From CAZFLM01 sp964519955 (GTDB lineage: Bacteria; Armatimonadota; Chthonomonadetes; Chthonomonadales; CAJBBX01): a stretch of DNA of 64,000 nt. This document shows, one piece after another, positions 16,120 to 24,406 of the stretch (positions within the stretch are counted from its first letter, which is position 1; every line of letters begins with the position of its first letter). The stretch spans positions 15,436 through 79,435 of the forward strand of contig CAZFLM010000025.1 in the NCBI GenBank assembly GCA_964519955.1. Reading direction: 5' to 3'. A model generated the notes under the pieces. The model did no database searches. It was not told the DNA's origin and saw only the letters and a list, made by a program, of their open reading frames with translations. The translations under genes and the position numbers were made by a program.

Positions 16120-16183
16120 GGGCACAGCATTCGCGATGTACGTTGGCGGGAGAGATGGCTCCGCGCGCGAATGCTCTGCCCCT
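16120..16183. repeat. 64-bp palindromic element, type A, copy 3
   Basis: Same arms as copies 1 and 2, with a diverged core (ATGTACGTTGGCGGG...). Left flank GCGTCGCCGGGGGA and right flank CCTGCGGG are kept, so the conserved unit is longer than the palindrome. Confidence 0.88.
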
Positions 16184-16211
16184 GCGGGCTGCCGCCGCGG
16201 AGAGCCACCCG

Positions 16212-16239
16212 TTCGACCTTCGATCTTCGACGTTCGACC
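16212..16239. repeat. Heptamer array TTCGACC, four units
   Basis: TTCGACC TTCGATC TTCGACG TTCGACC, ending 4 nt from the MarR stop codon. Matches the array at 11521-11541, also to the right of a type A element. Confidence 0.75.
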
Positions 16240-16243
16240 GCCG

Positions 16244-16795
16244 TCACGTCGCCTCCGGCGGCTCCTCCTCGCTGGGGTCGGGCGCGGCGAGGCGTCGCAG
16301 CAGGCTGCGCAGGGCCTCGCGCTCCTCCGCGGAGAGCGGCTCGAGGAGGCTCGCCTCCGCGGTCTCGTGCGCGCTGCGGATCTGGTCCACTGCCTCGTCG
16401 CCAGCCGCGGTAAGGCTCACCTGGTAGGCGCGGCGGTCTCGTGGGTCGCGGACGCGCTCGACGAGGCCCTTCTCCTCCAGGTAGTCGACAAAGGCGACCA
16501 TCGTCGTTCGGTCGATGTGCGTCGGCTTGCAGAGCGCGGTCTGCGACTGGGGTCCATCGGCCTTGAGGGCCGTCAGCAGCATCACGTGCGGCAGCATCAG
16601 GCCCATCGGTTCCAGGGCCTGCTCGATGCCACGAACGGCGCTGTGGCCGGCGTGCAACAGCAGAATCAGGATGGCGTCCTCGAGTCCCGCGGGCACGCGC
16701 GGTCGGGGCGGCGGGCCCATGGGCGGTTGGGGGCCTCGGGGCGCCGCGGGCAGGCGGTACAGCGAGCGGCCTCGGTTGGTGTGGTTGCTTCTCAT
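16244..16795 (-). CDS. MarR family transcriptional regulator
   Basis: 183 residues. A proline-rich tail (~1-38) leads into the winged-helix domain: LEDAILILLLHAGHSAVRGI, QTALCKPTHIDRTTMVAFVD (recognition helix), YLEEKGLVERVRDPRDRRAY (wing, the classic D-x-R-D-x-R pattern) and QVSLTAAGDEAVDQI. MarR proteins repress by binding palindromes and are released by small ligands. The ATG at 16795 is preferred because AGGAAG precedes it; 16843 would add 16 residues. It lies downstream of the TolC-like gene on the same strand and opposite the exporter genes, so it probably controls both through the palindrome at 18494-18522. Confidence 0.88.
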   Translation of the reverse strand: MRSNHTNRGRSLYRLPAAPRGPQPPMGPPPRPRVPAGLEDAILILLLHAGHSAVRGIEQALEPMGLMLPHVMLLTALKADGPQSQTALCKPTHIDRTTMVAFVDYLEEKGLVERVRDPRDRRAYQVSLTAAGDEAVDQIRSAHETAEASLLEPLSAEEREALRSLLRRLAAPDPSEEEPPEAT

Positions 16796-16872
16796 CGCAT
16801 CTTCCTGATCTGCCGGAGTACGGCGCCCGGCGTTGAGACGCACGCCGGGCGGGTCGGCTCTGTCATCGTTCC

Positions 16873-18318
16873 CTACTTCGTCTTCGGACCGGTGCTTGCC
16901 TTCACATCGGCCGCGGCCCCGGAGGCCGGCTGACCAAGCTGGTAGGCGAGCGCCGCGGCCGACAGCGAGATCTTCGCCCTGGCGTTGACCAGGCTGACGC
17001 GCGCCTCGTTGGCCGTCGTCTGGGCGTCCGTCACGTCCAGCAGCGTGCCCTCGCCGGCGCGGTAGCGGCCCTCCGCGACCCGGAGGCTCTCCTCGGCGCT
17101 GGCCACCTGCGCCTCGGCGGACGCGGCCTGCTGGATCGCGGTCTGCAGGTCGAGGTGGGCCGCGAGGACGGACTGGGTGACGCTCTGCTGCGTCGAGCGC
17201 AGGCTGGCTTCGGCGCTCGCCACCGCGGCGCGGCTCTGCTCGATCTTGCCGCGTGTCAGGCCGCTGTCGAACGGCGTCGCGGTGAGCGAGATGCCCACAT
17301 ACGCCTGGCCGCTCGCCGAGTCGCTGAAGCTGCTGTTCGAGGCGGACATGCCGCCGAACGCGCTGATCTGCGGCGCCTGCGCCAGACGGGACACGCTGAG
17401 CCGTACCTTCGCGGCCTCCAGGTTCGCCCGGGCCTGCGCCATCTCGGGGCGGTTCCTGAGCGCCTGGTCGACGAGGGCGTCCGGCTTCACGTCCGCCGCG
17501 GCCTCGGGCTGCTCACCCACATCGACCACCGTGCGCGGGTCGACGCCCATCGCCTCGGCGAGCGTCATTCGCGCCTCCAACTCGTCGCGCTGGGCGCTGG
17601 TGAGAGAGGCCTGGGCCGACGCGACTGACGCAAGGGCGCGCGGCACATCGCCCCACGCGGCGTCGCCGGCCTGGTAGCGGGCCTGGGCCTCGTCCAGGTG
17701 CTGCTGCTGGTCATGCAACTGCTGCTCGGCGACAGCCGTGAGGCGCCGAGCCTGCACGTACCCGTAGAACCCTTGCTTCGCCGCGAGCACGACCTGGATG
17801 CGGGTGCCATCCAAGGCGTACTTCGCCGCCTTCAGATCTTGCCTCGCCGCGTTGACGCTCCCATTGGTGCGCCCGAAGTCGTAGACGAGTTGCGACACCT
17901 CGACCGATGCGGAACCGGTCTCGCCCGCCACGTTGGCCGAGGAGCCCGAGATGCGCATCGTGCGCGAGTGCTGCTCGGTGGCCGACAGCGTGAGAGATGG
18001 GCCAAGGCCGCTCTTCTGCTGCCGCAGCGCGCCCGCGGACGATTGCACCGAGGCCGCCGAGAGCGCGATGTCGGGGTGGTTGGCCAGCGCGATCCGCACG
18101 GCCTCCGCCACCGAGAGCTTCGTCCCTGGCTTGACGACCGTACCGCCGTTCGGCGCCTCAGGCACCGTGAGCTGGACGGACGGTTTGAGCGATGGCAGCG
18201 GGCGCGGCCCGGCTACCGTCACCTGCCCGGCCGTGTTGTCCTTCGGCGTCTGGCCCGATGCCGCGGCCGCGCAAAGCAGCAAGATCGCGCCGGTCCTGGC
18301 TATTGCGCTTCGATTCAT
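16873..18318 (-). CDS. TolC-family outer membrane efflux protein
   Basis: 481 residues with a signal peptide (AIARTGAILLLCAAAASGQ). Two outer-membrane efflux protein repeats are visible, each opening with a helical stretch: LSVAEAVRIALANHPDIALS (~60) and VDQALRNRPEMAQARANLEA (~280). Long Ala/Gln-rich coiled-coil segments follow each, as expected for the trimeric channel-tunnel. It would be the outer-membrane exit for the MacA/MacB-type proteins encoded divergently. The ATG at 18318 follows GGGAGATC. It is transcribed with the MarR gene downstream. Confidence 0.9.
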   Translation of the reverse strand: MNRSAIARTGAILLLCAAAASGQTPKDNTAGQVTVAGPRPLPSLKPSVQLTVPEAPNGGTVVKPGTKLSVAEAVRIALANHPDIALSAASVQSSAGALRQQKSGLGPSLTLSATEQHSRTMRISGSSANVAGETGSASVEVSQLVYDFGRTNGSVNAARQDLKAAKYALDGTRIQVVLAAKQGFYGYVQARRLTAVAEQQLHDQQQHLDEAQARYQAGDAAWGDVPRALASVASAQASLTSAQRDELEARMTLAEAMGVDPRTVVDVGEQPEAAADVKPDALVDQALRNRPEMAQARANLEAAKVRLSVSRLAQAPQISAFGGMSASNSSFSDSASGQAYVGISLTATPFDSGLTRGKIEQSRAAVASAEASLRSTQQSVTQSVLAAHLDLQTAIQQAASAEAQVASAEESLRVAEGRYRAGEGTLLDVTDAQTTANEARVSLVNARAKISLSAAALAYQLGQPASGAAADVKASTGPKTK

Positions 18319-18481
18319 GTCGGATCTCCCTTCAGGTCGGCAGTGCCCCACGCGTGTCGCCTGCAGAGCGACTTCGGCGGACGGGCACCCTTCGGCAAAC
18401 TCAGGGCAGGCTCAGGCCCATCCCACCACTACGCCGGTGCATTCGTGTTACTGGCGAAACCGGGGCGCTCGACTGCTTCGT

Positions 18482-18510
18482 ATTGTATGATACCATGAAA
18501 ATCAGCACAA
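18482..18510 (-). promoter_or_regulatory. Promoter for the TolC-marR operon
   Basis: On the minus strand: -35 TTGTGC (18505-18510), 17-bp spacer, -10 TACAAT (18482-18487). Most of the promoter overlaps the palindrome at 18494-18522. The 18319-18621 gap is otherwise free of genes. Confidence 0.55.
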
Positions 18511-18522
18511 CTGATTATCATG
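18494..18522. promoter_or_regulatory. MarR-type operator palindrome
   Basis: CATGAAAATCAG (18494-18505) and CTGATTATCATG (18511-18522) are inverted copies with one mismatch around CACAA. It is A+T-rich in a G+C-rich region, overlaps the leftward -35 and abuts the rightward -35, an ideal place for repression of both directions. Confidence 0.65.
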
Positions 18523-18526
18523 CCGG

Positions 18527-18556
18527 TTGACAATCAGCCGACAATACGTCTACACT
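18527..18556 (+). promoter_or_regulatory. Promoter for the MacA/MacB-type exporter operon
   Basis: -35 TTGACA (18527-18532), 18-bp spacer, -10 TACACT (18551-18556). Transcription would begin near 18563, leaving a ~60-nt leader before ATG 18622. Confidence 0.65.
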
Positions 18557-18621
18557 GACGACATGATGCGGACGGGTCCGTCGGAGCCGCAGGGTTTGCG
18601 TGTTGAGAAGGGAGCTGCAAG

Positions 18622-20349
18622 ATGGCAGCGGGTCAGAAGCGAAAGCGCAGGGCATGGCCGGTGTGGGTCGCCGTTGTGGTCGTGCTCCTTGTTGGTGGTC
18701 AGTTCGTACGTTCCCGCATGGCCGGTGGGCCGGGTGGCCCCGGCGGTGGAAGCGATACCGGGGTGCAGACCGCAAAGGCGGAGATCACCACGCAGCAGCA
18801 GAAGATCGCCGCGAGCGGCGTGGTGGCCTCGCAGACCGGCACCCAGGTGAAGATCGGCTCGCAGATCACGGGGCGCATCGCGGAGTTGCCGGCGGACGTC
18901 GGCACGCACGTGAAGGCCGGGCAGGTCGTCGCGGTGCTGGATTCGCCGGACTACAAGGCGCAGGTGGACATGCAGCGCCAGGCCGTGGCGTCATCCGTAG
19001 CTTCCCTGGCGCAGGCGAAGTCGCGGTTTGAGCAGGCGTCGGAGACCGCGGGCTACACGCGGGAGCAGACGGCCGCGCAGATCGCCCAGGCCGACGCGGC
19101 GATGCAGGCGGCGCAGTCGCAGATCGACTCGTCCGCGGCGACCGCGCGCCTGCAGCCGACGCAGACCGCGACCGAGATCCGGCGCGCCGAGGCGACCCTC
19201 TCCACCGCGAAGTCGTCGCTGACGCAGGCGCAGGTCACCGCGCGGCAGCAGGTCCAGCAGTCGCAGTCGAGCGTCGACGACGCCCAGGTCGCGCTGGACA
19301 ACGCTAGCCGGACGCTCCAGCGGAAGCAGAAGCTGCTCAAGGAGGGCTTCGTCGCGGCGCAGGAAGTGGACGACGCCGAGACCGCCGCGCGGCAGGCCGA
19401 TGCCAAGCTGGCGAGCGCGAAGGCCAGCCTGGAGATCACTCGCGAGAAGGTCCGCGCCGACGTGCAGACCGCGCAGGACACCGTGGCGCAGGCGCAGGCG
19501 AGCCTCGAATCGGCGCAGGCCGGCAAGCTGCAGGACGCCGTCCGCCAGGCGGAGTTGCAGAGCGCGCGGCAGTCGCTGGCGCAGTCGGCCGCGGCCCTCA
19601 AGCTGCGCTTCGCAGACCGGCGCCAGGACCGCATCAAGGTGATGGCGGTCAAGGAGGCCGCGAACGCCGTGGCGCAGTCGCAGGCCAGCCTGCTGCAGGC
19701 GCGCGCTCAGTTGAGCTACCAGGAGGCGCAGTTCGCCAAGGCGGTGGTCCGGTCGCCGATCGACGGCACCGTGCTCTCCATCACCGCACAGCAAGGTGAA
19801 ACGGTCGCCGCCGGCCTGTCCGCTCCGACCCTCATCACTGTGGCCGACCTGACGAAGCTCGAGGTCCGGGCGTACGTCGACGAGACGGACATCGGCAAGA
19901 CGAAGATCGGCCTGCCCGCCGAGGTCCGCGTCGAGGCGTTCCCGGGCAAGGTGTTCAAGGGCAAGGTGACCAAGATCGCCAGCGCGTCGACCGTGAAGGA
20001 CAATGTCGTCACCTACGAGACGACGGTGGCCGTGGAGAACCCGGAGGGCCTGCTGCGGCCGGACATGACGGCCGACGTGACGCTGATCCTGGGCGAGTAC
20101 CCGAACGTGCTGACCGTCCCGTCCGAGTCGATCCATCGCGAGGTGAGCCGCACGCTGGTCTACGTGCTGCACCCGGAGAAGGAGGGGCAGGACAAGGTCG
20201 AGACGCGCCCGGTAGAGCTGGGCTTCGACGACGGCGCGCACACGGGGATCAAGTCGGGGCTGAAGGAGGGCGAGACGGTGGTCGTGGCCGGGCTCCCGCG
20301 GCTGGGCGTGCGCGCGCCCGATGCGCAGAGGGGAGAGCCGGGACGATGA
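18622..20349 (+). CDS. MacA-like periplasmic adaptor (HlyD family), long hairpin
   Basis: 575 residues. One N-terminal helix anchors it (VWVAVVVVLLVGGQFV), followed by a Gly-rich linker. The lipoyl halves are VKIGSQITGRIAELPADVGT and AQFAKAVVRSPIDGTVLSIT. Between them, about 270 residues of Ala/Gln/Ser-rich coiled coil form the alpha-hairpin, far longer than in typical 370-residue MacA. The beta-barrel (LTKLEVRAYVDETDIGKTKI) and membrane-proximal domains follow. It should link the inner-membrane ABC exporter to the TolC-like channel. AAGGGAG precedes the ATG, and the stop overlaps the ATPase start (ATGA). Confidence 0.88.
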   Translation: MAAGQKRKRRAWPVWVAVVVVLLVGGQFVRSRMAGGPGGPGGGSDTGVQTAKAEITTQQQKIAASGVVASQTGTQVKIGSQITGRIAELPADVGTHVKAGQVVAVLDSPDYKAQVDMQRQAVASSVASLAQAKSRFEQASETAGYTREQTAAQIAQADAAMQAAQSQIDSSAATARLQPTQTATEIRRAEATLSTAKSSLTQAQVTARQQVQQSQSSVDDAQVALDNASRTLQRKQKLLKEGFVAAQEVDDAETAARQADAKLASAKASLEITREKVRADVQTAQDTVAQAQASLESAQAGKLQDAVRQAELQSARQSLAQSAAALKLRFADRRQDRIKVMAVKEAANAVAQSQASLLQARAQLSYQEAQFAKAVVRSPIDGTVLSITAQQGETVAAGLSAPTLITVADLTKLEVRAYVDETDIGKTKIGLPAEVRVEAFPGKVFKGKVTKIASASTVKDNVVTYETTVAVENPEGLLRPDMTADVTLILGEYPNVLTVPSESIHREVSRTLVYVLHPEKEGQDKVETRPVELGFDDGAHTGIKSGLKEGETVVVAGLPRLGVRAPDAQRGEPGR

Positions 20350-21128
20350 CGCCGGATACATCCGCCAAGGGGCCTCCGGCGGCCAACCTGATCGAGCTGA
20401 CGGACATCTACAAGATCTACGTGATGGGCGATCAGGAAGTGCGCGCGCTGGATGGCGTGACGATCAAGGTGCAGGAGGGCGACTTCCGCGCGATCATGGG
20501 GCCGTCGGGTTCGGGCAAGTCCACGCTGATGCACATCATGGGCTGCCTCGATGCGCCGACCAGCGGCTCGTACCAGCTCGCCGGCGAAGAGGTGTCGAAC
20601 CTGGACGACGCCGACCTGGCGCGGGTTCGCAACCAGATGATTGGGTTCGTGTTCCAGAGCTACAACCTGCTGCCGTCCTTCACCGCCCTGGAGAACGTCG
20701 AGTTGCCCATGATCTATGGGGGAGTGCCGGACCGGCGCAAGAAGGCAAAGGCGGCGCTGGAACTGGTGGGGCTGGAGTCGCGCATGGACCACAAACCGAC
20801 GCAGCTCTCCGGCGGCCAGCAGCAGCGCGTGGCCATCGCTCGGGCCATCGCCTCGGAGCCGCGCGTGTTGATGGCCGACGAGCCGACCGGCAACGTGGCC
20901 ACGCGGCAGGGCGAGGAGATCATGGCGATCTTCCAGGAGCTGAACGACCAGGGCATCACCGTGATCCTCGTGACGCACGAGCCGCACATCGCGCGGCACG
21001 CGAAGCACCTCGTGCAGGTGCAGGACGGCCGCATCCTCGCGGACACGCCCATCGCCGAGCGGATCATCGCACGCGACTGGCTGGCGCTGCCGGAGAACGC
21101 GGTGACCGCCGGCCCGCTGAGCTTCTGA
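20346..21128 (+). CDS. MacB/LolD-type ABC ATPase with altered D-loop
   Basis: 260 residues. Walker A GPSGSGKST, Q-loop FVFQSYNLLPSFTALENVEL, signature LSGGQQQR, Walker B VLMADEPTGN and the switch His in VILVTHEPHIARHAKH are all intact. After Walker B the normal GNLD (or GALD) D-loop reads GNVATRQGEE, so the D-loop Asp is Ala. That Asp helps couple the two ATP sites, so the protein may cycle differently or the change may be tolerated. It is separate from its permease, as in LolD or MacB-like split systems, and translationally coupled to the adaptor. Confidence 0.92.
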   Translation: MTPDTSAKGPPAANLIELTDIYKIYVMGDQEVRALDGVTIKVQEGDFRAIMGPSGSGKSTLMHIMGCLDAPTSGSYQLAGEEVSNLDDADLARVRNQMIGFVFQSYNLLPSFTALENVELPMIYGGVPDRRKKAKAALELVGLESRMDHKPTQLSGGQQQRVAIARAIASEPRVLMADEPTGNVATRQGEEIMAIFQELNDQGITVILVTHEPHIARHAKHLVQVQDGRILADTPIAERIIARDWLALPENAVTAGPLSF

Positions 21129-21141
21129 GGGAGGTAAGGAC

Positions 21142-22377
21142 ATGACACCTATCGATACCTTCCGCTTCTCGATGCGGGCTCTGCGCGACAACAAGATGCG
21201 GTCCGCCCTCACCATGCTGGGCGTCGTCATCGGCGTCTCGGCGGTCGTGACAGCCGTGTCGGTTGGCCAGGGCGCGTCGGCGAACGTGACCAACTCGATC
21301 GGCAAGCTGGGCAACAACCTGCTGATGATCATGCCGGGCAGCCCGCGCGTCGGCCCAGGCGGACCCGGTGGCGGCGCCATGCCGCAGACGCTGAAGCCCG
21401 CCGATGCCGAGGCTATCAAGGAGCGCTGCAAGGAGTCCGTGCTCTACGTGTGCCCCCAGGTGCGCAGCTCCGTGGTGGCCAAATCGGGCTCCAAGACGAC
21501 GCGCACGACCTTAACCGGCGCCACGGCCGACTTCCTGAAGGTGAGCAACTACAACATCGCCAAGGGGCGATCGCTGAACGATCTGGACGAGTCCGGCAAG
21601 CTGCGCGTGGTGGTCCTCGGCACGACGGTGGCGCAGAACCTGTTCGGCGCGGCGGCGGACAAGTGCGTCGGCCAGAGCATCATGCTCAACCGGGTGCGCT
21701 TCGACATCGTCGGCCTGCTGGAGTCGAAGGGCGCGAGCACGTTCGGGCAGGATCAGGACGATATCGTGATCATGCCGCTGACCACCGCGATGGGGCGCGT
21801 ACTCAACCAGCGCAACGTGTCGATGATCAGCATTCAGTGTCGCTCGGTGGACAAGATCGACCTGGCGATGGAGCAGATCGTCTCGCTGCTCCGCGGACGG
21901 CACCGCCTGTCGCCGCCGTTCCCGGAGAACGACGACTTCACGGTGATGAGCCAGAGCCAGATGCTCGCGACGATGAACACGGTCGGCACCATCCTCACGC
22001 TGCTTCTCGCCGGCATCGCGGCCATCTCGCTGACCGTCGGCGGTGTCGGGATTATGAACATCATGCTCGTCTCGGTGACCGAGCGGACGCGCGAGATCGG
22101 CATCCGCAAGGCGCTGGGCGCGACGGAGAGCAACATCCGCTCGCAGTTCCTGATCGAGTCGGCGCTGCTGTCGATGGCGGGCGGCATCGTCGGGGTCGCG
22201 TTCGGCGCCGGGCTCTCCCTCGCGGCGGGACGTATCTCGGGCTGGCCGATCGCGCCGAGCATGCTCAGCGCCGCGGTGGCCGTAGCGGTGTCGGCGGGCA
22301 TCGGCGTGTTCTTCGGCTTCTGGCCGGCGGGGCGCGCCGCGCGCCTGCATCCGATCGAGGCGCTTCGGCGGGAGTAG
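21142..22377 (+). CDS. MacB/FtsX-type ABC exporter permease
   Basis: 411 residues. N-terminal helix (NKMRSALTMLGVVIGVSAVV), a periplasmic MacB_PCD domain (~50-270) and three C-terminal FtsX helices: GTILTLLLAGIAAISLTVGG, then LLSMAGGIVGVAFGAGLSLA and AAVAVAVSAGIGVFFGFWPA. The motif VTERTREIGIRKALGATESN between helices is typical. It works as a mechanotransmitter that pushes periplasmic substrate (macrolides, peptides or lipids in known systems) into the TolC channel. GGGAGG precedes the ATG. It is the last gene before a strong terminator. Confidence 0.92.
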   Translation: MTPIDTFRFSMRALRDNKMRSALTMLGVVIGVSAVVTAVSVGQGASANVTNSIGKLGNNLLMIMPGSPRVGPGGPGGGAMPQTLKPADAEAIKERCKESVLYVCPQVRSSVVAKSGSKTTRTTLTGATADFLKVSNYNIAKGRSLNDLDESGKLRVVVLGTTVAQNLFGAAADKCVGQSIMLNRVRFDIVGLLESKGASTFGQDQDDIVIMPLTTAMGRVLNQRNVSMISIQCRSVDKIDLAMEQIVSLLRGRHRLSPPFPENDDFTVMSQSQMLATMNTVGTILTLLLAGIAAISLTVGGVGIMNIMLVSVTERTREIGIRKALGATESNIRSQFLIESALLSMAGGIVGVAFGAGLSLAAGRISGWPIAPSMLSAAVAVAVSAGIGVFFGFWPAGRAARLHPIEALRRE

Positions 22378-22392
22378 CACGCTCCGGAATGG

Positions 22393-22450
22393 GAGGCGGC
22401 CGGGACACCCTCGATGCGGGGGCGTCCCGGCCGCCTCTTTGCGCGTCAGG
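22393..22450 (+). terminator. Rho-independent terminator of the exporter operon
   Basis: GAGGCGGCCGGGAC (22393-22406) pairs perfectly with GTCCCGGCCGCCTC (22434-22447), followed by TTT. The stem is 14 bp and the loop 27 nt. Confidence 0.8.
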
Positions 22451-22534
22451 GGCCGGCGCGCGCCGCCAGCACGGAGGCCCGTCGTCCATCGCAGCGCGCC
22501 GAGTTGGAGGGTGGCGCTCCGTCGCCACCGAGGG

Positions 22535-23026
22535 CTACCGCCAGCCTCCCGGCTCAAGGCCCTGCAGCCGCAGCAGCGTCTGGAGTTCGCCGTAGTGCTG
22601 CAGGTTGTGGCGCAGCACGTAGATGAGGCGCTCATAGAGGCAGGCGCCGGTGCGGCGGGTGCGGTAGGGCGCAAGCAGCCGGGCGGCCGAGCCGCCGCGC
22701 AGCAGGTCGTCGATGCGGGCTGCGGTTCGTTCCGCGTAGGCCAGCAGCCCGGCCTGATCGGGCAGTCTGCTGATGTCGGGATCGTCCGGGTCCGGCACGT
22801 CGCCGACTTCCGGCACCGAACGGCGCGAGTAGGCGTCGGCCCAGTAGACGAGGTGGTAGGCCCGGCGGGCCGGCGCCATATCGGGGCAGGTTTCCGCGTA
22901 CCACTGCTCGGCGGGGAACCGCTCGACCGCGTCGCGCAGCATGAGCCAGCTCCGGACGAACTGATCGGCGAGCGCGGCAAAGCAGACGGACTGGTCGAGG
23001 ACAGGTCTGGTGCTGTCGGCCGGCAT
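22535..23026 (-). CDS. DinB-family protein
   Basis: 163 residues, four-helix bundle of the DinB/YfiT type. The metal-binding histidines are visible: one in RRAYHLVYWADAYSR and two in LRHNLQHYGELQTLLRL (H-x3-H). Family members use Ni or Zn and include thiol-dependent transferases (bacillithiol, mycothiol), but function cannot be set from sequence. The ATG at 23026 follows GGGAGGAG; the longer open frame upstream has no such signal. A CAGGA/GGCGA element sits at 23074-23097. Confidence 0.82.
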   Translation of the reverse strand: MPADSTRPVLDQSVCFAALADQFVRSWLMLRDAVERFPAEQWYAETCPDMAPARRAYHLVYWADAYSRRSVPEVGDVPDPDDPDISRLPDQAGLLAYAERTAARIDDLLRGGSAARLLAPYRTRRTGACLYERLIYVLRHNLQHYGELQTLLRLQGLEPGGWR

Positions 23027-23073
23027 GGTGGCTCCTCCCGGGTTGCCGGAGTGCAGGGCGTCCCAATCTGGTT

Positions 23074-23097
23074 CTCTCGCCGCTGCTCGCAGTCCTG
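23074..23097 (-). promoter_or_regulatory. CAGGA/GGCGAGAG upstream element, copy 6 (DinB gene)
   Basis: On the minus strand: CAGGA, an 11-nt spacer (CTGCGAGCAGC, itself a small hairpin), then GGCGAGAG. It is the shortest member of the group and lies 47 nt before the start. Confidence 0.4.
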
Positions 23098-23243
23098 CGC
23101 GGGGCTCGGCCGCCTGAGGATTTGGAGACACGCTGCTGTCACTCGGGGCGCCGCTGTGCGTATCGTGAGAGGTAAGCCCGCGCGCGTGACGGCTGCCCAC
23201 GAGAGCGCGGAGCAGGGCAATACGCTGAAAAGGGATCACAACG

Positions 23244-24287
23244 ATGTACGGAGCGAACCGAGCCATCGGCTCAGACTGGCGCATCGGTGGAGTGCTCGGG
23301 CTCGCCCTGCTGCTGGCGGCGCTGCCCCTCGCCGCCTCGGCGCAGGAGCACGGACCCGGCAGGGGTGATGCGGGCGGCGGACGCCCCGGCGAGAGCCGCG
23401 GCGAGCAGCGCGGTGGCGACAGAGGGGGCCAGGAGCGCGGAGGTCCCGAGCGTGGCGGGCAAGGCGGCGAGGTGCGCGGCGACCCCGGCAGCAGGGGCAC
23501 GGAGCACACCGACCGCGGCGAGGTCCGCGGTGACCGCTCCGAGGAGCGAGACGCCCCGTCGCGGGCGGTGTTCACGCGCTCGGCGGAGGGCAAGCGCTAC
23601 GACAACGGCGTCGAGCTGCGGGCTGCCACGCGCTACAAGGACCAAGGTTGGGACACGTTCTTCCCGACCCACTACTACTCGTTCCCGCACTACGCGCGGA
23701 CAAGCGTCTCGGTGGACGTGGTCGCGTCACCGTTCCACTTCTACTACGGCACCTGCCCACCGTTCTTGGAGAGGGGCTGCATCATCTTCGGCCCGCCGTC
23801 GGCGATCTACGTCGAGGTGCCGGTCTACGTGGGGCACACGTGGCACGGATACCCGAGCGACGACGACGATGACGACTACTACCTCCACCGGCGTGCCGAC
23901 ACGCGCTGGAAAGACGACTCGGAGCTGCGGCACGCGGTGTACGACCTGGAGGACGCGTTCCGGGACAGCAACATCGACCTGCTCGTCGGCCTCACGGACC
24001 CGGATACGAAGATCGCGCTGTTCGCGAAGGGGAAGTACGAGTACTCGATGAAGGCGGGCGACTACCTGGACGTCACGCGCGACTTCATGCGCTCGTCCGA
24101 TACGGTCGCCTTCGACGTCTACCGCGTCCACTACCGCTCGCGCGACGTGTACCAGCTCTTTGCGAAGCACACCTACAAGAGCAAGGACGACAAGAAGCGC
24201 TACGTCTACCTGTGCATTGCGCTGGAACGCATCGATGGGCGCTGGACGATGACGCAGGTGGACACATCGCCGGACCGGATCGACTAG
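23244..24287 (+). CDS. Secreted Gly/Arg-rich protein, unknown
   Basis: 347 residues with a signal peptide (IGGVLGLALLLAALPLAASA). Residues ~35-110 are a low-complexity Gly/Arg/Glu stretch with several RGD tripeptides (GRGDAG, VRGDPG, VRGDRS). A Tyr/Phe-rich middle (THYYSFPHYARTSVSVD) follows, then an acidic run PSDDDDDDYYLHR near 210 that could bind Ca2+, and a folded C-terminus (ELRHAVYDLEDAFRDSNIDL). I do not recognise a family. It is probably a surface or matrix protein. AAAAGGGA precedes ATG 23244. Confidence 0.7.
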   Translation: MYGANRAIGSDWRIGGVLGLALLLAALPLAASAQEHGPGRGDAGGGRPGESRGEQRGGDRGGQERGGPERGGQGGEVRGDPGSRGTEHTDRGEVRGDRSEERDAPSRAVFTRSAEGKRYDNGVELRAATRYKDQGWDTFFPTHYYSFPHYARTSVSVDVVASPFHFYYGTCPPFLERGCIIFGPPSAIYVEVPVYVGHTWHGYPSDDDDDDYYLHRRADTRWKDDSELRHAVYDLEDAFRDSNIDLLVGLTDPDTKIALFAKGKYEYSMKAGDYLDVTRDFMRSSDTVAFDVYRVHYRSRDVYQLFAKHTYKSKDDKKRYVYLCIALERIDGRWTMTQVDTSPDRID

Positions 24288-24367
24288 CCAAGCGGATCCA
24301 TGGGTGGCGCTGGACGGGCACGGAGGCCCATCCGGCCACCGCACTCGTGGATCACCCGGCTGGGCTG

Positions 24368-24406
24368 CAGCGCCGGCGCGGAGGGCAACCTACCGCGCCG
24401 GCGCTG
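24368..24406. terminator. Bidirectional hairpin at a convergent gene end
   Basis: CAGCGCCGGCGCGG (24368-24381) pairs with CCGCGCCGGCGCTG (24393-24406), 14 bp perfect with an 11-nt loop. The loop holds the stop codon of the GH43-like gene (24390-24392). It should end transcription from both sides. Confidence 0.7.

Noticed and set aside
18388..18422. Repeat resembling CTTCGGCAAACTCAGGGCAGGCTCAGG-type genomic repeats
   Set aside because: Only one copy in the window, so it cannot be supported as a repeat here, although similar palindromic repeats exist in other genomes.
18991..20361. A 456-codon minus-strand frame rich in Leu/Arg/Gly
   Set aside because: Shadow of the coiled-coil region of the adaptor gene.
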